Below are positions 41,946-51,148 of a stretch of DNA of 60,243 nt, piece after piece. Under the pieces are notes generated by a model. That model saw nothing but the letters and a program-made list of their open reading frames with translations. It was not told the DNA's origin and did no database searches. Within the stretch, counting starts at the first letter, position 1, and every line of letters begins with the position of its first letter. Origin of the DNA: CAZVEV01 sp964625865 (GTDB lineage Bacteria > Planctomycetota > Phycisphaerae > SM23-33); contig CAZVEV010000003.1 of assembly GCA_964625865.1 (NCBI GenBank), positions 1-60,243 of the forward strand, in the 5' to 3' direction. Position numbers and translations under genes: made by a program.

Positions 41946-42311
41946 ATGTCCGCATCCGGTTTGGTTATCTCGCAACTGCAGGGCGTCACGGTGGCCCAGT
42001 TGACCGTACCGTCCATTCTTGACGGACCTGTGATCGAGTCCATCGGCCAGACGCTGTACGCCCTGGTCGATGAGCAGGCCTGTCGCAAGATCATCGTGGA
42101 CTTCACCAAGGTCGGTTTCCTGGCCTCGCAGATGATCGGCGTGCTGGTCGCCCTGGACAACAAGTCCCGCGAGATCAAGGGCAAGGTCGTGCTGGTCGGC
42201 ATGCGTGAGAATCTGATGAAGGTCTTCAAGATCACGCGCCTGGACAAGCGGCTGGCCTTCGCTGCCGACGAATCCGAGGCCCTGCGGGCGCTGGACGTGG
42301 ACCCCATATAG
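41946..42311 (+). CDS. STAS-domain protein (anti-sigma factor antagonist-like)
   Basis: This single-domain STAS protein of 121 aa is of the SpoIIAA/RsbV kind, which normally binds an anti-sigma factor kinase and is switched by serine phosphorylation. It shows VTVAQLTVPSILDG, KIIVDFTKVGFLASQMIGVL and KGKVVLVGMRENLMKVFKIT. The conserved phospho-acceptor position is Ser61 in LASQMIGVL. The usual Asp before it is Ala, so regulation may differ. ATG 41946 is preceded by AGGGG. The DUF502 gene follows 51 nt later. No anti-sigma kinase or sigma factor is in the window, so the partner must lie elsewhere. Confidence 0.85.
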   Translation: MSASGLVISQLQGVTVAQLTVPSILDGPVIESIGQTLYALVDEQACRKIIVDFTKVGFLASQMIGVLVALDNKSREIKGKVVLVGMRENLMKVFKITRLDKRLAFAADESEALRALDVDPI

Positions 42312-42362
42312 CTGCCCACTCCGCGTCCGGAGACTCGGGCGCCGCTAAGGAAGGCACGGCGG

Positions 42363-42989
42363 ATGAAGAGACACTTGCGTATCCTGCTGGCCGGTGCGGT
42401 GGTGGTCGTGCCGTTTGCCGTCACCGTCTGGCTGGCGATCGCGTTGAGCACGTGGCTGGACAATCTCGCTCGCGAGCCGCTGCAGCAGTGGGGCGTTTAT
42501 GTCGGGCCCGGCGTGGGGGCGCTGCTCGTGCTGGCCGGGCTGTACCTCATCGGCCTGCTGACGCAGTTCTGGGTCTTCCGTGGCCTGGTGGGGCTGCTCG
42601 AGCGCCTCGTCGAGCGCCTTCCGGGCGTCAAGACGATCTACGAGTCGGTCCGCGACCTGCTGAAGCTCTTCGGCGGGGACGCAAGGCACATGGGGCGCGT
42701 GGTCCTCTACACGCCGCCCGAGGCGCACATGAGCATCCTGGCGATCCTGACCAACGATCAGCCGCGCGGCCTCGAGGGCGAGGGCAAGGTGGCGATCTTC
42801 CTGCCCTACAGCTACATGTTCGGCGGGATTACCGTCTACGTGCCGCTAGCCTGCATCCGCGAGGTCGCCATGCCCGTCGAGGAGGCCCTCAAGCTCTGCG
42901 CCACCGCGCAGGTGACCTCGCCGGACCTGGTCCTGGACGACGAGGAAGACGCCGACGAGGCCCCGCACGTCCTGCCGGAGCAGGCGTAA
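42363..42989 (+). CDS. DUF502 family membrane protein
   Basis: This 208-aa protein matches the DUF502 (PF04367) pattern: a basic N-terminus, a first helix (ILLAGAVVVVPFAVTVWLAI), a second helix (GPGVGALLVLAGLYLIGLLT), the motif LVERLPGVKTIYESVRDLLK, and a soluble beta-rich part with VAIFLPYSYMFGGITVYVP. The family is widespread and its function is not established. The C-terminal tail is acidic (DDEEDADE). ATG 42363 follows GGAAGG. It is probably co-transcribed with the STAS gene and perhaps with the large gene beginning 60 nt downstream. Confidence 0.88.
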   Translation: MKRHLRILLAGAVVVVPFAVTVWLAIALSTWLDNLAREPLQQWGVYVGPGVGALLVLAGLYLIGLLTQFWVFRGLVGLLERLVERLPGVKTIYESVRDLLKLFGGDARHMGRVVLYTPPEAHMSILAILTNDQPRGLEGEGKVAIFLPYSYMFGGITVYVPLACIREVAMPVEEALKLCATAQVTSPDLVLDDEEDADEAPHVLPEQA

Positions 42990-43049
42990 CCGGCAGCGGG
43001 ACCAGTCCCTGGGCCCCGCCGACGGGTTGAATAGCGAGGTAAGAACGCT

Positions 43050-46000
43050 ATGAATCCACGAATGATACGTCTGTGTGTCCTCTGGTTCCTGGTCGCCTGC
43101 GCCGCTCCGCGAGTGTTCGCCAAGACCCCTTCCCCGCCCGGTGGGCCCCACGGGAGACAGGTCGCCCAGCGGACTGCGGCGCTGCGTTCGGCGGAGGTTT
43201 CGACGGCCGCCGCGGCTGCCGAAGCGCTGGGGTTCCTCCGTGCGTACGGGGCAGCCGACGCGCTGGCCGAGGCGGCCAGGCACGCCGCGGCGTCCGTGCG
43301 GCGCGAGGCGGTGATGGCCCTGGGCTACTGCGGCGGGCGGAAGCACGTGGGCGTCCTGCTTGCGGCGCTGGACGACAGCGACTGGACGGTCCGCCAGGGG
43401 GCGCACGTGGCCCTGACGAATGTCACGGGGATGACCCTGCCCTTCAACGGCCTGGCCGGCTCCGCCGAGCGGCGCGCCCGGGCGGCGGCGTGGCGGGCGT
43501 GGTGGGCCAACGTCCCGGCCGATCGTCCCCCGGCCGAGCTATTGGCCGCGCTGGGCGCCAACGCGGCGCCGCGGCCGCTCCTGCCGGCCCCGCCGAAGGG
43601 CGGGCCGGTTAACCTGGCCCTGGGGCGTCCGGCGAGGTTGTCGAGCACCTACAAGGGCCGCCCGGCCGTCCTGACCGACGGACGATCGACCGGGGGGTTC
43701 TGGCAGACCAAGAACGTTCCGTTCCCACAGCATTGCACGGTGGACCTGGGCAAGGGCGTGGCGGTCGGCTGTGTTGTCGTCGACCAGTACGACAACGCCG
43801 GGATGCACATGAGGGACTACGCGATCTCCGTCAGCGATGACGGCAAGCAGTTCGTCGAAGTCCTGCGCCGCAAGGGCGCCACGCCGCTTCGCCTGGTGGC
43901 GACATTCACGCCGAGAACTACGCGTTATGTGCGGATCACCTCCTACGCCACGGGCAACAGGACGTACCCTACGACGTGGCACGAGGTGGGGGTCTACGCC
44001 AAGACCGCCCCGGCGACCCCGCGGAGGCTCAAGGCCCCGCCCGCGGCGCCCGCGGGCGATGACCATCGTATCGAACGGGCCCTGCGAGCGCTGGGCGCCC
44101 TGGGCGGCCACGGCGCCGCCGACGCGGTGGCCAACGTGATGGCAAGGCACGTCGGGAGCAAGTCGCGAACGCGAGGGCGTAAGATCATGATCCAGGCCGG
44201 CATCCGGGCGATGGGGCGCCTGGGCGGGGACAAGGCGTTCGGTGTCCTGGTCGCCTTCCTGGACAATCCGCTGTGGGCCCGCTATGCCGCCGACGCCTTG
44301 GGCGATATGGGTGACCGGCGAGCAGTCGTTCACTTGGCGAAGGCCTATCCGCGCTACGGGCGCGATTTGAATGGCAGGCCGCCGCGAACGCTGCCGCGGG
44401 ACGACCACCCCGGGCTGGATCCGCGGGACCGCATGTACGAGACGCCCTATGCGATTGCCCAGGCCCTGTCGCGACTGGAGATCTCCGCCGAAGCCGACGT
44501 CGCCGCCGTCCGCGCCGTCGTCCCGAACCTGCTGGCCAACATGCCCTCGGACTTCGACGGGGCCATGCTCTATGAGCCCGAGGCGTATCAACGGGTCACC
44601 TCGTGGCTGCTTGACCGTGCGGGCATGCGGCGAGCAGCCCTCGATGCGGCCTTCGCGGCCCTGGGACGCCCCCGCAAAGCCCCCGACGTGCCTGAGGCGA
44701 AGGTGCTTGCCGCCCTGGCCCGGCGCAAGGCGGCCGACGAGCCTTACGTGGTGATCTGGCTGCTGGCCTTCGCCCGGGCCGACGACGCGACGGACCTGAT
44801 CGCCCTCCTGGAACACCCCAACGGATGGGTGCGAATCAATGCGGCCAAGGCGCTGATGTTCATCGGCCATCGGCCGGCAGTTGCCGTCGCGGCGAAGCTG
44901 CTGGCGGCCTCCAAGCCGGAAGCGGAGTACGGATACTTCGGTAAGTTCCTGTTCAGGAGCAGAAAGCAGGGGCAGGCCGAATACGACGACCCGTCGCCTC
45001 GATGGCGCGAGGGGATGATCCGGCTGATCGGGCGCCTCGGCGGGGGCGAGCACGTGGCGCTGCTGGTGGCGCTGATGAACGACGAGCGCAGCGTGCTGGA
45101 CATCCGTCACGCGGCGGCGGTGGCGCTGGACGAGATCGGCACGGACGAGGCGGTCGCGGCGCTGAAGAAGGCGTCGATGACGCACGTGTTCCACAGCATT
45201 CAACTGGTGGCGCGCGAGGCGCTGTGGCGGCGCGGGATCAGTGTCGAAGCGCGCCCGTCGATTGCGAAACCGCCTGTTGCGCCGGATCAAACAGACGCGA
45301 AACCGCAAGCGGTTGCACCCGCACCTTTGCAGAGAATCGTCTTCATCAAGGGCGACAATTCGATGCCGAACGATTTCCAGATCGACATCTGGCGCCAGAC
45401 CTACTCGACGACCGACTCGGGACCGACGTATCGCCTGGGCAAGAACCTCTACGTCCTGAGCCCGCCGGGGCCCGAGGGCAAGGTGAGGCAACTGACGCAC
45501 TACACCGACGGCTATGTCGCCGACTGCGAGGTCTCGTGGGACGGCAGGCGGGTTCTGTTCGCTCGGAGGGGCGGGGACGACGATCCGTGGTGGCACCTCT
45601 GCGAGATCGGCGCCGACGGGAAGGGCTTGCGCCAGATCACCAGGGGCCCGTACCACGACGTCCAGCCGGCCTACCTGCCCGACGGACGGATCGTCTTCTC
45701 GTCGAGTCGCCTCGGCCTGCGCGACGAGTACCACGGCTACTACGCAACCGGCTTGACGATCATGAACGCCGACGGCAGCGACATCCACTGCATCGGCCTG
45801 AACCTCGGGCGCGACAACGAGCCGTCAATCCTGCCCGACGGGCGGATCGCGTTCAGCCGCCTCGAGCTGTTCTACTCGCGCCTCAAGACGGAGATCACCA
45901 TTCACGCGGCCAATCCGGACGGCACGCGGGACGTGACGCTGTACGGGCCCGAGTGGCGCGACTTCTGGCGCAAGCAGACGCGGCTGGCCGGCGAGCGCGG

Positions 46001-46910
46001 CTGGGGCGAGGTGCCCCCGCGCCACCGCGTGCTGCGCCTGACGCAGGTCCAGCCGGTCGATCGCAGGAGACTCATCTGCGCCACCACCGGCGGGGCGACC
46101 ATCGTCGGCCCCGGGCGGTACCGCCACACCGTGCTCCCGCGCGACGGGAACCGCGCCGTCACCTCGCCGATGCCGCTTCCCGATGGGCGCGTGCTCTGCG
46201 CCGCCTCGGTGCGAGAGAAGGACCGCAGGAAGGTGGACCTGGGCCTGTACCTCATGGACGCGACGACGGGCAAGTTGACGCTGGTGTACAACGATCCGAA
46301 GACCGCGGACTTCGAGGCCCGCCCGCTGGCCGCCCGGCCCCGCCCGCCCGTGCTGTCCGAAGACCCGCGGACGCGAACCGGGGCGTTTACCGGCACGCTG
46401 TTCTGCAGTTCGGTGTTCATCACGCAGGACGAGCCGGTCAAGCGGCGGGGCAGGCTGCTCCGCGTCGTCGAGGGCATGCCCGTCATCTCGCGCCACCAGA
46501 CCCACCGCGGCAGCGAGCAGGCGTGGAAGAACCACACCGGCACGCATGCGCGCGTGCTCGGCACGGTGCCGCTGGCCGCCGACGGGTCGTTCCACGTGCA
46601 GGTGCCCGCCGACCGCCTCATCCACGTCCAGGTCCTCGACAGTGATCGCCGCGTGGTGGGCAATCAGCAGATATGGATGTACGTGCGCCCGGGCGAGGCG
46701 CGGAGCTGCATCGGCTGTCACGAGAAGCCCGACGCAACCATGCTGCCGACGCACCGTGCCCTGGTCCAGGGCCCGCCGCCGGTGGTCTGCCTGCCCACCG
46801 GCGGAGAGCTGACCTACCGCGCGAAGTTCTGGAACAAGGGCACCCTCAGCGACGAAGGCGAGGAACGCACACGAACCGTCCGCGCGGTGAGCTTGATCGG
46901 ACGACAGTAA
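43050..46910 (+). CDS. Exported HEAT/discoidin/propeller protein with a CxxCH motif
   Basis: This 1,286-aa mosaic protein has a signal peptide (MIRLCVLWFLVACAAP, FA-KT), a short HEAT region (about 40-160), an F5/8 type C-like discoidin domain (about 185-315; NLALGRPARLSSTYKGR, HCTVDLGKGVAVGC, RYVRITSYATGN), more HEAT repeats (about 335-740) and a TolB/hydrazine-synthase-alpha-like propeller (about 765-1200; GYVADCEVSWDGRRVLFARR, YLPDGRIVFSSSR, NADGSDIHCIG). Near the C-terminus is CIGCH (1220-1224), a c-type heme attachment motif. Proteins of this layout are typical of planctomycetes. Discoidin domains bind carbohydrate. The single heme motif hints at electron transfer, but catalysis is not established. 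The start is ATG 43050. ATG 43062 is an alternative. A sulfatase gene follows 284 nt downstream. Confidence 0.83.
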   Translation: MNPRMIRLCVLWFLVACAAPRVFAKTPSPPGGPHGRQVAQRTAALRSAEVSTAAAAAEALGFLRAYGAADALAEAARHAAASVRREAVMALGYCGGRKHVGVLLAALDDSDWTVRQGAHVALTNVTGMTLPFNGLAGSAERRARAAAWRAWWANVPADRPPAELLAALGANAAPRPLLPAPPKGGPVNLALGRPARLSSTYKGRPAVLTDGRSTGGFWQTKNVPFPQHCTVDLGKGVAVGCVVVDQYDNAGMHMRDYAISVSDDGKQFVEVLRRKGATPLRLVATFTPRTTRYVRITSYATGNRTYPTTWHEVGVYAKTAPATPRRLKAPPAAPAGDDHRIERALRALGALGGHGAADAVANVMARHVGSKSRTRGRKIMIQAGIRAMGRLGGDKAFGVLVAFLDNPLWARYAADALGDMGDRRAVVHLAKAYPRYGRDLNGRPPRTLPRDDHPGLDPRDRMYETPYAIAQALSRLEISAEADVAAVRAVVPNLLANMPSDFDGAMLYEPEAYQRVTSWLLDRAGMRRAALDAAFAALGRPRKAPDVPEAKVLAALARRKAADEPYVVIWLLAFARADDATDLIALLEHPNGWVRINAAKALMFIGHRPAVAVAAKLLAASKPEAEYGYFGKFLFRSRKQGQAEYDDPSPRWREGMIRLIGRLGGGEHVALLVALMNDERSVLDIRHAAAVALDEIGTDEAVAALKKASMTHVFHSIQLVAREALWRRGISVEARPSIAKPPVAPDQTDAKPQAVAPAPLQRIVFIKGDNSMPNDFQIDIWRQTYSTTDSGPTYRLGKNLYVLSPPGPEGKVRQLTHYTDGYVADCEVSWDGRRVLFARRGGDDDPWWHLCEIGADGKGLRQITRGPYHDVQPAYLPDGRIVFSSSRLGLRDEYHGYYATGLTIMNADGSDIHCIGLNLGRDNEPSILPDGRIAFSRLELFYSRLKTEITIHAANPDGTRDVTLYGPEWRDFWRKQTRLAGERGWGEVPPRHRVLRLTQVQPVDRRRLICATTGGATIVGPGRYRHTVLPRDGNRAVTSPMPLPDGRVLCAASVREKDRRKVDLGLYLMDATTGKLTLVYNDPKTADFEARPLAARPRPPVLSEDPRTRTGAFTGTLFCSSVFITQDEPVKRRGRLLRVVEGMPVISRHQTHRGSEQAWKNHTGTHARVLGTVPLAADGSFHVQVPADRLIHVQVLDSDRRVVGNQQIWMYVRPGEARSCIGCHEKPDATMLPTHRALVQGPPPVVCLPTGGELTYRAKFWNKGTLSDEGEERTRTVRAVSLIGRQ

Positions 46911-46962
46911 CCGTACGGCGAACCGGACAGCGTTGCGTACATGACACGCCGTTCGATACGGC

Positions 46963-47077
46963 GCACCGTTTAGCGGCGGGGCAGCGCCCCGCGCTCGTCG
47001 TTCGGCGGTGCGAACCGTCGCCGTCCTTGCGTATGACAACGGCGAGCGTCGAGCGTTGCTCGACCGCTAAACAGTGC
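46963..47077. repeat. Long inverted repeat upstream of the second sulfatase
   Basis: GCACCGTTTAGCGG (46963-46976) pairs with CCGCTAAACAGTGC (47064-47077) with one mismatch. Between the arms are GGGGCAGCGCCCC and CGAGCGTCGAGCG stems. It occupies most of the 284-nt gap. Confidence 0.75.
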
Positions 47078-47194
47078 GCGTCACGAACGCGGCGCGTCGT
47101 CCGACCGCGCCGAACGTGGGCGCCATTGCGCATAGGCGTGCGCTGACGAATGATCTCTGCAAATGACACGACAATAACGAAAGGACCGAGACGT

Positions 47195-48784
47195 ATGAAT
47201 CGCCAGACCGGAACGATGACGCGGCGGGGGATGCTCAAGGCGATGGGGATCGGCGCGGCGACGCTGGCGGCGACGGGGATGCTGCGGGCGGCAAGAACCG
47301 CCGCCGCGGGAAGCAAGCCCAACATCGTGCTGATCATGGCCGACGACATGGGCTACTCGGACATCGGCTGTTACGGCGGGGAGATCCGCACGCCGACCCT
47401 CGATCGGATGGCCGCCGGCGGGATCCGCTTCACGCAGTTTTACAACAACGCCAAGTGCGGCCCGACGCGGGCGTCGCTGCTGACGGGGCAGTACTCGCAG
47501 GCCGTCGGCGAGGCCAACATGGAGCGCGGGGCGACGATCGGCGAGGTGCTGCGCACGGCCGGCTATCGGACGATCTGTTCGGGCAAGTGGCATCAGCGCC
47601 CCTTGCCGACCACCCGCGGGTTCGACCGCTACTACGGCCTGGCCGACGGGTGCTGCAACTTCTGGAACCCGGGCACCAAGGCCCGCCCGGGCGAGCCCGC
47701 CCCCGGGAGAAAGGGCAAGACTCGCGTCAGGCGGTGGGCCATCGAGGGTAGGGCCATCCCGGGCTACGTGCCCGAGGACAAGAACTTCTACAGTACCGAC
47801 GCCTTCGCCGACTATGCCGTGGCGCGCCTCGAGGAATACAAGGACGAGGGCAAGCCCTTCCTGCTGTACCTGCCCTTCACCGCCCCGCACTATCCCCTGC
47901 ACGCCTGGCCCGCCGACATCGCGAAGTATCGCGGCAAGTACACGATCGGCTGGGACGAGCTGCGCAAGCGGCGCTACAAGCGCATGGTCGACATGGGCCT
48001 GATCGACAAGCAGTGGGCCCTGTCGCCCAGAGACCAATCCTCCAAACCGTGGGACACCCTCAGCGCCGCCGACAAGGACCAGTGGGACCTGCGGATGGCG
48101 GTCTACGCGGCGATGATCGACCGGATGGACCAGGCGATCGGCAAGGTGATGGACAAGATCAGGCAGCTCGGCAAGGCCGACAACACGCTCGTGCTGTTCC
48201 TCACTGACAACGGCGGATGCGCGGAGCGGGTCAACCGCACGCCGGAGATTCCGCCGGGCCCGGTCGAGTCATACCGGTCGGTCGACCCCGCCTGGGCCAA
48301 CGCGTCCAACACGCCGTTCCGCAAGTTCAAGAGCTGGGACCACGAGGGCGGCGTGGCCACGCCGCTGATCGCGTACTGGCCGGCCGTCATCAAGAAGAAC
48401 GTCGGCGGGTACACCAAGCAGGTCGGTCACATCATCGACTTCCTCCCGACCTTCATGGAGATCGCCGGCGCCACCTACCCCACCGAACTGGACGGGCGCA
48501 AACTCCGGGCGCTGGACGGCAAGAGCCTCGTGCCGATCTTCGAGGGCCGCCCCCGCGAAGCCCACGAGAACCTCTTCTGGGCGTTCGGCGGGGGCAAGGC
48601 GGTGCGACAGGGCAAGTGGAAGCTCGTGCGGTACGGCAAGGGCGCGTGGGAGCTGTACGACATGGAAGCCGACCGGACCGAGCTGAACGACTTGGCAGGC
48701 AAGATGCCCGATCGTGCCAAGGCGATGGCCGCCCTCTGGGACGACTGGGCCAAACGCTGCGGGGCGGGCAAGAAGAGGAAGTAG
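47195..48784 (+). CDS. Tat-exported arylsulfatase-like sulfatase
   Basis: This sulfatase of 529 aa has a twin-arginine signal (MTRRGMLKAMGIGAATLAA), metal ligands in MADDMGYSDIGCYGG (Asp50/Asp51), the formylglycine signature CGPTR (88-92), and SGKWHQRP in place of the usual GKWHLG. It keeps the C-terminal block GKWKLVRYGKGAWELYDME. It probably removes sulfate from polysaccharide or aromatic esters outside the cytoplasm. ATG 47195 has AAAGGA nine bases upstream and precedes the Tat motif. An upstream ATG at 47150 lacks support. It differs clearly in sequence from the sulfatase at 39755, so the two likely have different substrates (inference). Confidence 0.92.
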   Translation: MNRQTGTMTRRGMLKAMGIGAATLAATGMLRAARTAAAGSKPNIVLIMADDMGYSDIGCYGGEIRTPTLDRMAAGGIRFTQFYNNAKCGPTRASLLTGQYSQAVGEANMERGATIGEVLRTAGYRTICSGKWHQRPLPTTRGFDRYYGLADGCCNFWNPGTKARPGEPAPGRKGKTRVRRWAIEGRAIPGYVPEDKNFYSTDAFADYAVARLEEYKDEGKPFLLYLPFTAPHYPLHAWPADIAKYRGKYTIGWDELRKRRYKRMVDMGLIDKQWALSPRDQSSKPWDTLSAADKDQWDLRMAVYAAMIDRMDQAIGKVMDKIRQLGKADNTLVLFLTDNGGCAERVNRTPEIPPGPVESYRSVDPAWANASNTPFRKFKSWDHEGGVATPLIAYWPAVIKKNVGGYTKQVGHIIDFLPTFMEIAGATYPTELDGRKLRALDGKSLVPIFEGRPREAHENLFWAFGGGKAVRQGKWKLVRYGKGAWELYDMEADRTELNDLAGKMPDRAKAMAALWDDWAKRCGAGKKRK

Positions 48785-48810
48785 TGAACCGCCCGGTGTG
48801 CGGGGCATCA

Positions 48811-48848
48811 GGGCCGCAGGCCCGACAGAAGGTAGCCCCGCCCGTCAG
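48811..48848 (+). repeat. Interspersed repeat (GGGCCGCAGGCCCGACAG type), copy 1
   Basis: It matches 60167-60206 with small differences (GGCCGCAGGCC against GGCCGGCAGGCC). Confidence 0.82.
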
Positions 48849-48880
48849 GGCGGGGAAACCGAGCCTCTTCTCTCTACAAG

Positions 48881-48942
48881 AGCCCCGTCAGGGGCGAAAG
48901 AACGCTCTCTCGCCGGAACCCTCTGTCGCCCCTGACGGGGCT
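48881..48942. terminator. 17-bp inverted repeat between convergent genes
   Basis: AGCCCCGTCAGGGGCGA (48881-48897) is perfectly complementary to TCGCCCCTGACGGGGCT (48926-48942), with a 28-nt loop. It is probably a bidirectional end-of-transcript structure, although no T-run is present. Confidence 0.6.
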
Positions 48943-48974
48943 TCTTGCAGCGAGAACCGATAGATGCCGGATCG

Positions 48975-50024
48975 CTACTGACCCGTGTCGTCAGATTCCC
49001 TGTCGTACAGGTGGCACGCGACGAGGCGGTCGGAGCCGACGTTCTGCAGTTCGGGTCGCCGGGACGTGCAGGAGGCGAAACACTTGTCGCAGCGCGGATT
49101 GAAGCTGCAGCCGGCCGGCAGGTCGGCCGGGTCGGCGACCTCCCCGCCGAGGGTGAAGTCCATCTTGACGTCCGGGTCCGGGTGCGGCACGGCCGAGATC
49201 AGCGCCCGGGTGTAGGGGTGCAGCGGATCGTCGAAGATATCGCCCGCCGACGCCATCTCCACGATCTTGCCCGCGTACATCACCGCCACGCGGTCGCAGA
49301 TGTGCTTGACCACGCTCAGGTCGTGGGCGACGAACAGGCACGTCAGGTTCATCTCCGCCTTCAACTGGTCGAGCAGGTTGATGATCTGGGCCTGCACCGA
49401 CACGTCGAGGGCGGAGACCGGCTCGTCGGCGATCACCAGGGCGGGCTTGACGATCAGCGCCCGTGCGATGCCGATCCGCTGCCTCTGTCCGCCGCTGAAG
49501 GCGTGAGGGTAGCGGATGGCGTGTTCGGGCTTGAGGCCGACCTTGACGAGCATGTCGGCGACACGGTCCTTGCGGCCGGTGCCGCGGGCGATCTTGTGGA
49601 CCGCCAGGGCCTCGCCCACAATGTTGCCCACCGTCATCCGCGGATTGAGCGAACTGAAGGGATCCTGGAAGATCATCTGCATCCGCGTGCGCAGGGGCTT
49701 CAGGTCGCGGCTGGGCAGGGCGGCCAGGTCCACCACGCCGGAGTCGGTGCGGAACAGCACCTGTCCGGCGGTGGGTTCCAGGGCCCGCAGGATCGTCCGC
49801 GCCGTGGTGGTCTTGCCCGACCCGCTCTCGCCGACCAGGCCCAGCATGGTGCCCTCGGGCACGTCGAAGCTCACGCCGTCGACGGCCCGCACCTCGCCCA
49901 CGCGACGCTGGAAGAACCCCTTGCCGTAGATCGGGAAATGCTTCGTCAGCCCGCGAACGCTCAGCAGGGGGCCGGCCTCGGCTGCCGGAGCGGGTACAGG
50001 GGTGTCCTGGGCGGTGTCGATCAT
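48975..50024 (-). CDS. Dipeptide/oligopeptide ABC transporter ATP-binding protein (DppF/OppF type)
   Basis: This 349-aa ABC ATPase energises peptide or oligomer uptake together with the DppD-type partner. It has Walker A GESGSGKT (65-72), the Q-loop MIFQDPFSSLNPRMTVG, signature SGGQRQR (177-183), Walker B ALVIADEPVSALD, and the H-loop VAHDLSVV. The C-terminal oligopeptide-transporter extension has HPYTRALISAVP and a Cys-rich segment (CSFNPRCDKCFASC) that binds an iron-sulfur cluster in some relatives. It is the last gene of the operon, and its ATG overlaps the upstream stop by 4 nt. The N-terminal Pro/Ala-rich 18 residues are extra. Confidence 0.93.
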   Translation of the reverse strand: MIDTAQDTPVPAPAAEAGPLLSVRGLTKHFPIYGKGFFQRRVGEVRAVDGVSFDVPEGTMLGLVGESGSGKTTTARTILRALEPTAGQVLFRTDSGVVDLAALPSRDLKPLRTRMQMIFQDPFSSLNPRMTVGNIVGEALAVHKIARGTGRKDRVADMLVKVGLKPEHAIRYPHAFSGGQRQRIGIARALIVKPALVIADEPVSALDVSVQAQIINLLDQLKAEMNLTCLFVAHDLSVVKHICDRVAVMYAGKIVEMASAGDIFDDPLHPYTRALISAVPHPDPDVKMDFTLGGEVADPADLPAGCSFNPRCDKCFASCTSRRPELQNVGSDRLVACHLYDRESDDTGQ

Positions 50025-51136
50025 GGCTGTATCTCCGCGGCCCGGTAGCAGGCGACCATATGGTCGTCATCGACGCTCGCCAGCGGCGGGGGGCCTGCGA
50101 AATCGCACAGGCCGGGCTTGTAGTAGTCGCATCGCGGGTGGAACGGGCATCCGGAGGGGATCTCGGTGAGGGAGGGCACCGAGCCGCGAATGGACGCCAG
50201 CGTCTGGTGGGCCTCGGCGAAGGAGGGCAGGCTCTTGAGCAGCGCCATCGTGTAGGGGTGTCGCGGCTTCTTGAGCACGCGCCGCACCGACGCCTGTTCG
50301 ACAATCCGCCCGAGGTACATCACGGCGACCTCGTCGGCGGTCTGGGCGACCACGCCCAGGTCGTGCGTAATCAGCAGGATGCTCGTGCCCGACTGGGCCT
50401 GCAGGTCCTTCATCAGGTCGAGGATCTGCGCCTGGATGGTCACGTCCAGCGCGGTGGTCGGCTCGTCGGCGATCAGGAGCTGTGGGTCGCAGACCATGGC
50501 CATCGCGATCACCACGCGCTGCCTCATCCCGCCGCTGAGTTCGAACGGGTATTGCTTCAGGCGCTGTCGCGCTGCCGGGATGCCGACCTTCGTCAGCATA
50601 TCGGCGGCCTTGGCTTCGGCCGCGGCCCGGCTGACGTCCTGGTGGAGCAGGATCGCCTCGCACAACTGGTTGCCCACCGTGTGGACCGGGCTCAGCGCGG
50701 TCATCGGCTCCTGGAAGATCATCGAGACCATGCCCCCGCGAATGGTGTACAGCTCGTCGGAGGTCTTGCTCAGGGCCGTCACGTCGACCTCAGGGGCGCC
50801 TTTGGGGCACAGGACGATCTGTCCGCCGACGATCTCGCCGGGCTTCTGGATCAGCCGGAGGATCGAGTAGGCCGTCACGCTCTTGCCGCATCCGCTCTCG
50901 CCCACGATCGCCAGCGTCTTGCCCCGCTCCATGGAGAACGTCACGCCGTCAACGGCGGGCAGCACGCCTTCGACGGTGGTGAAGACCGTCTTCAGGTCGC
51001 GTACCTTCAGGACGCAGTCGACGTCGGCAACCTCGACGGACGCCTCGTCGGGCACTTCGGGGGCCGGCGGCGGGGCCTGGCCCCAGGCCTCCAGGGCGAC
51101 CTGGCCCGGCGTCTTCCTGTCGGTTGTCTCGCCCAT
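50021..51136 (-). CDS. Dipeptide/oligopeptide ABC transporter ATP-binding protein (DppD/OppD type)
   Basis: This 371-aa ABC ATPase is the partner of the DppF-type subunit. It has Walker A GESGCGKS (79-86), Q-loop MIFQEPMTALSPVHTVG, signature SGGMRQR (201-207), Walker B LLIADEPTTALD, H-loop ITHDLGVV, and the peptide-transporter C-terminal motif HPYTMALLKSLP with a CPFHPRCDYYKPGLC cluster. The first 40 residues are a low-complexity acidic/Pro extension. The gene starts 12 nt after the permease gene and overlaps the next gene as ATGA, so the two ATPases are translationally coupled. They act on the cytoplasmic face of the membrane. Confidence 0.93.
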   Translation of the reverse strand: MGETTDRKTPGQVALEAWGQAPPPAPEVPDEASVEVADVDCVLKVRDLKTVFTTVEGVLPAVDGVTFSMERGKTLAIVGESGCGKSVTAYSILRLIQKPGEIVGGQIVLCPKGAPEVDVTALSKTSDELYTIRGGMVSMIFQEPMTALSPVHTVGNQLCEAILLHQDVSRAAAEAKAADMLTKVGIPAARQRLKQYPFELSGGMRQRVVIAMAMVCDPQLLIADEPTTALDVTIQAQILDLMKDLQAQSGTSILLITHDLGVVAQTADEVAVMYLGRIVEQASVRRVLKKPRHPYTMALLKSLPSFAEAHQTLASIRGSVPSLTEIPSGCPFHPRCDYYKPGLCDFAGPPPLASVDDDHMVACYRAAEIQP

Positions 51137-51148
51137 GAAACTCTCCGG

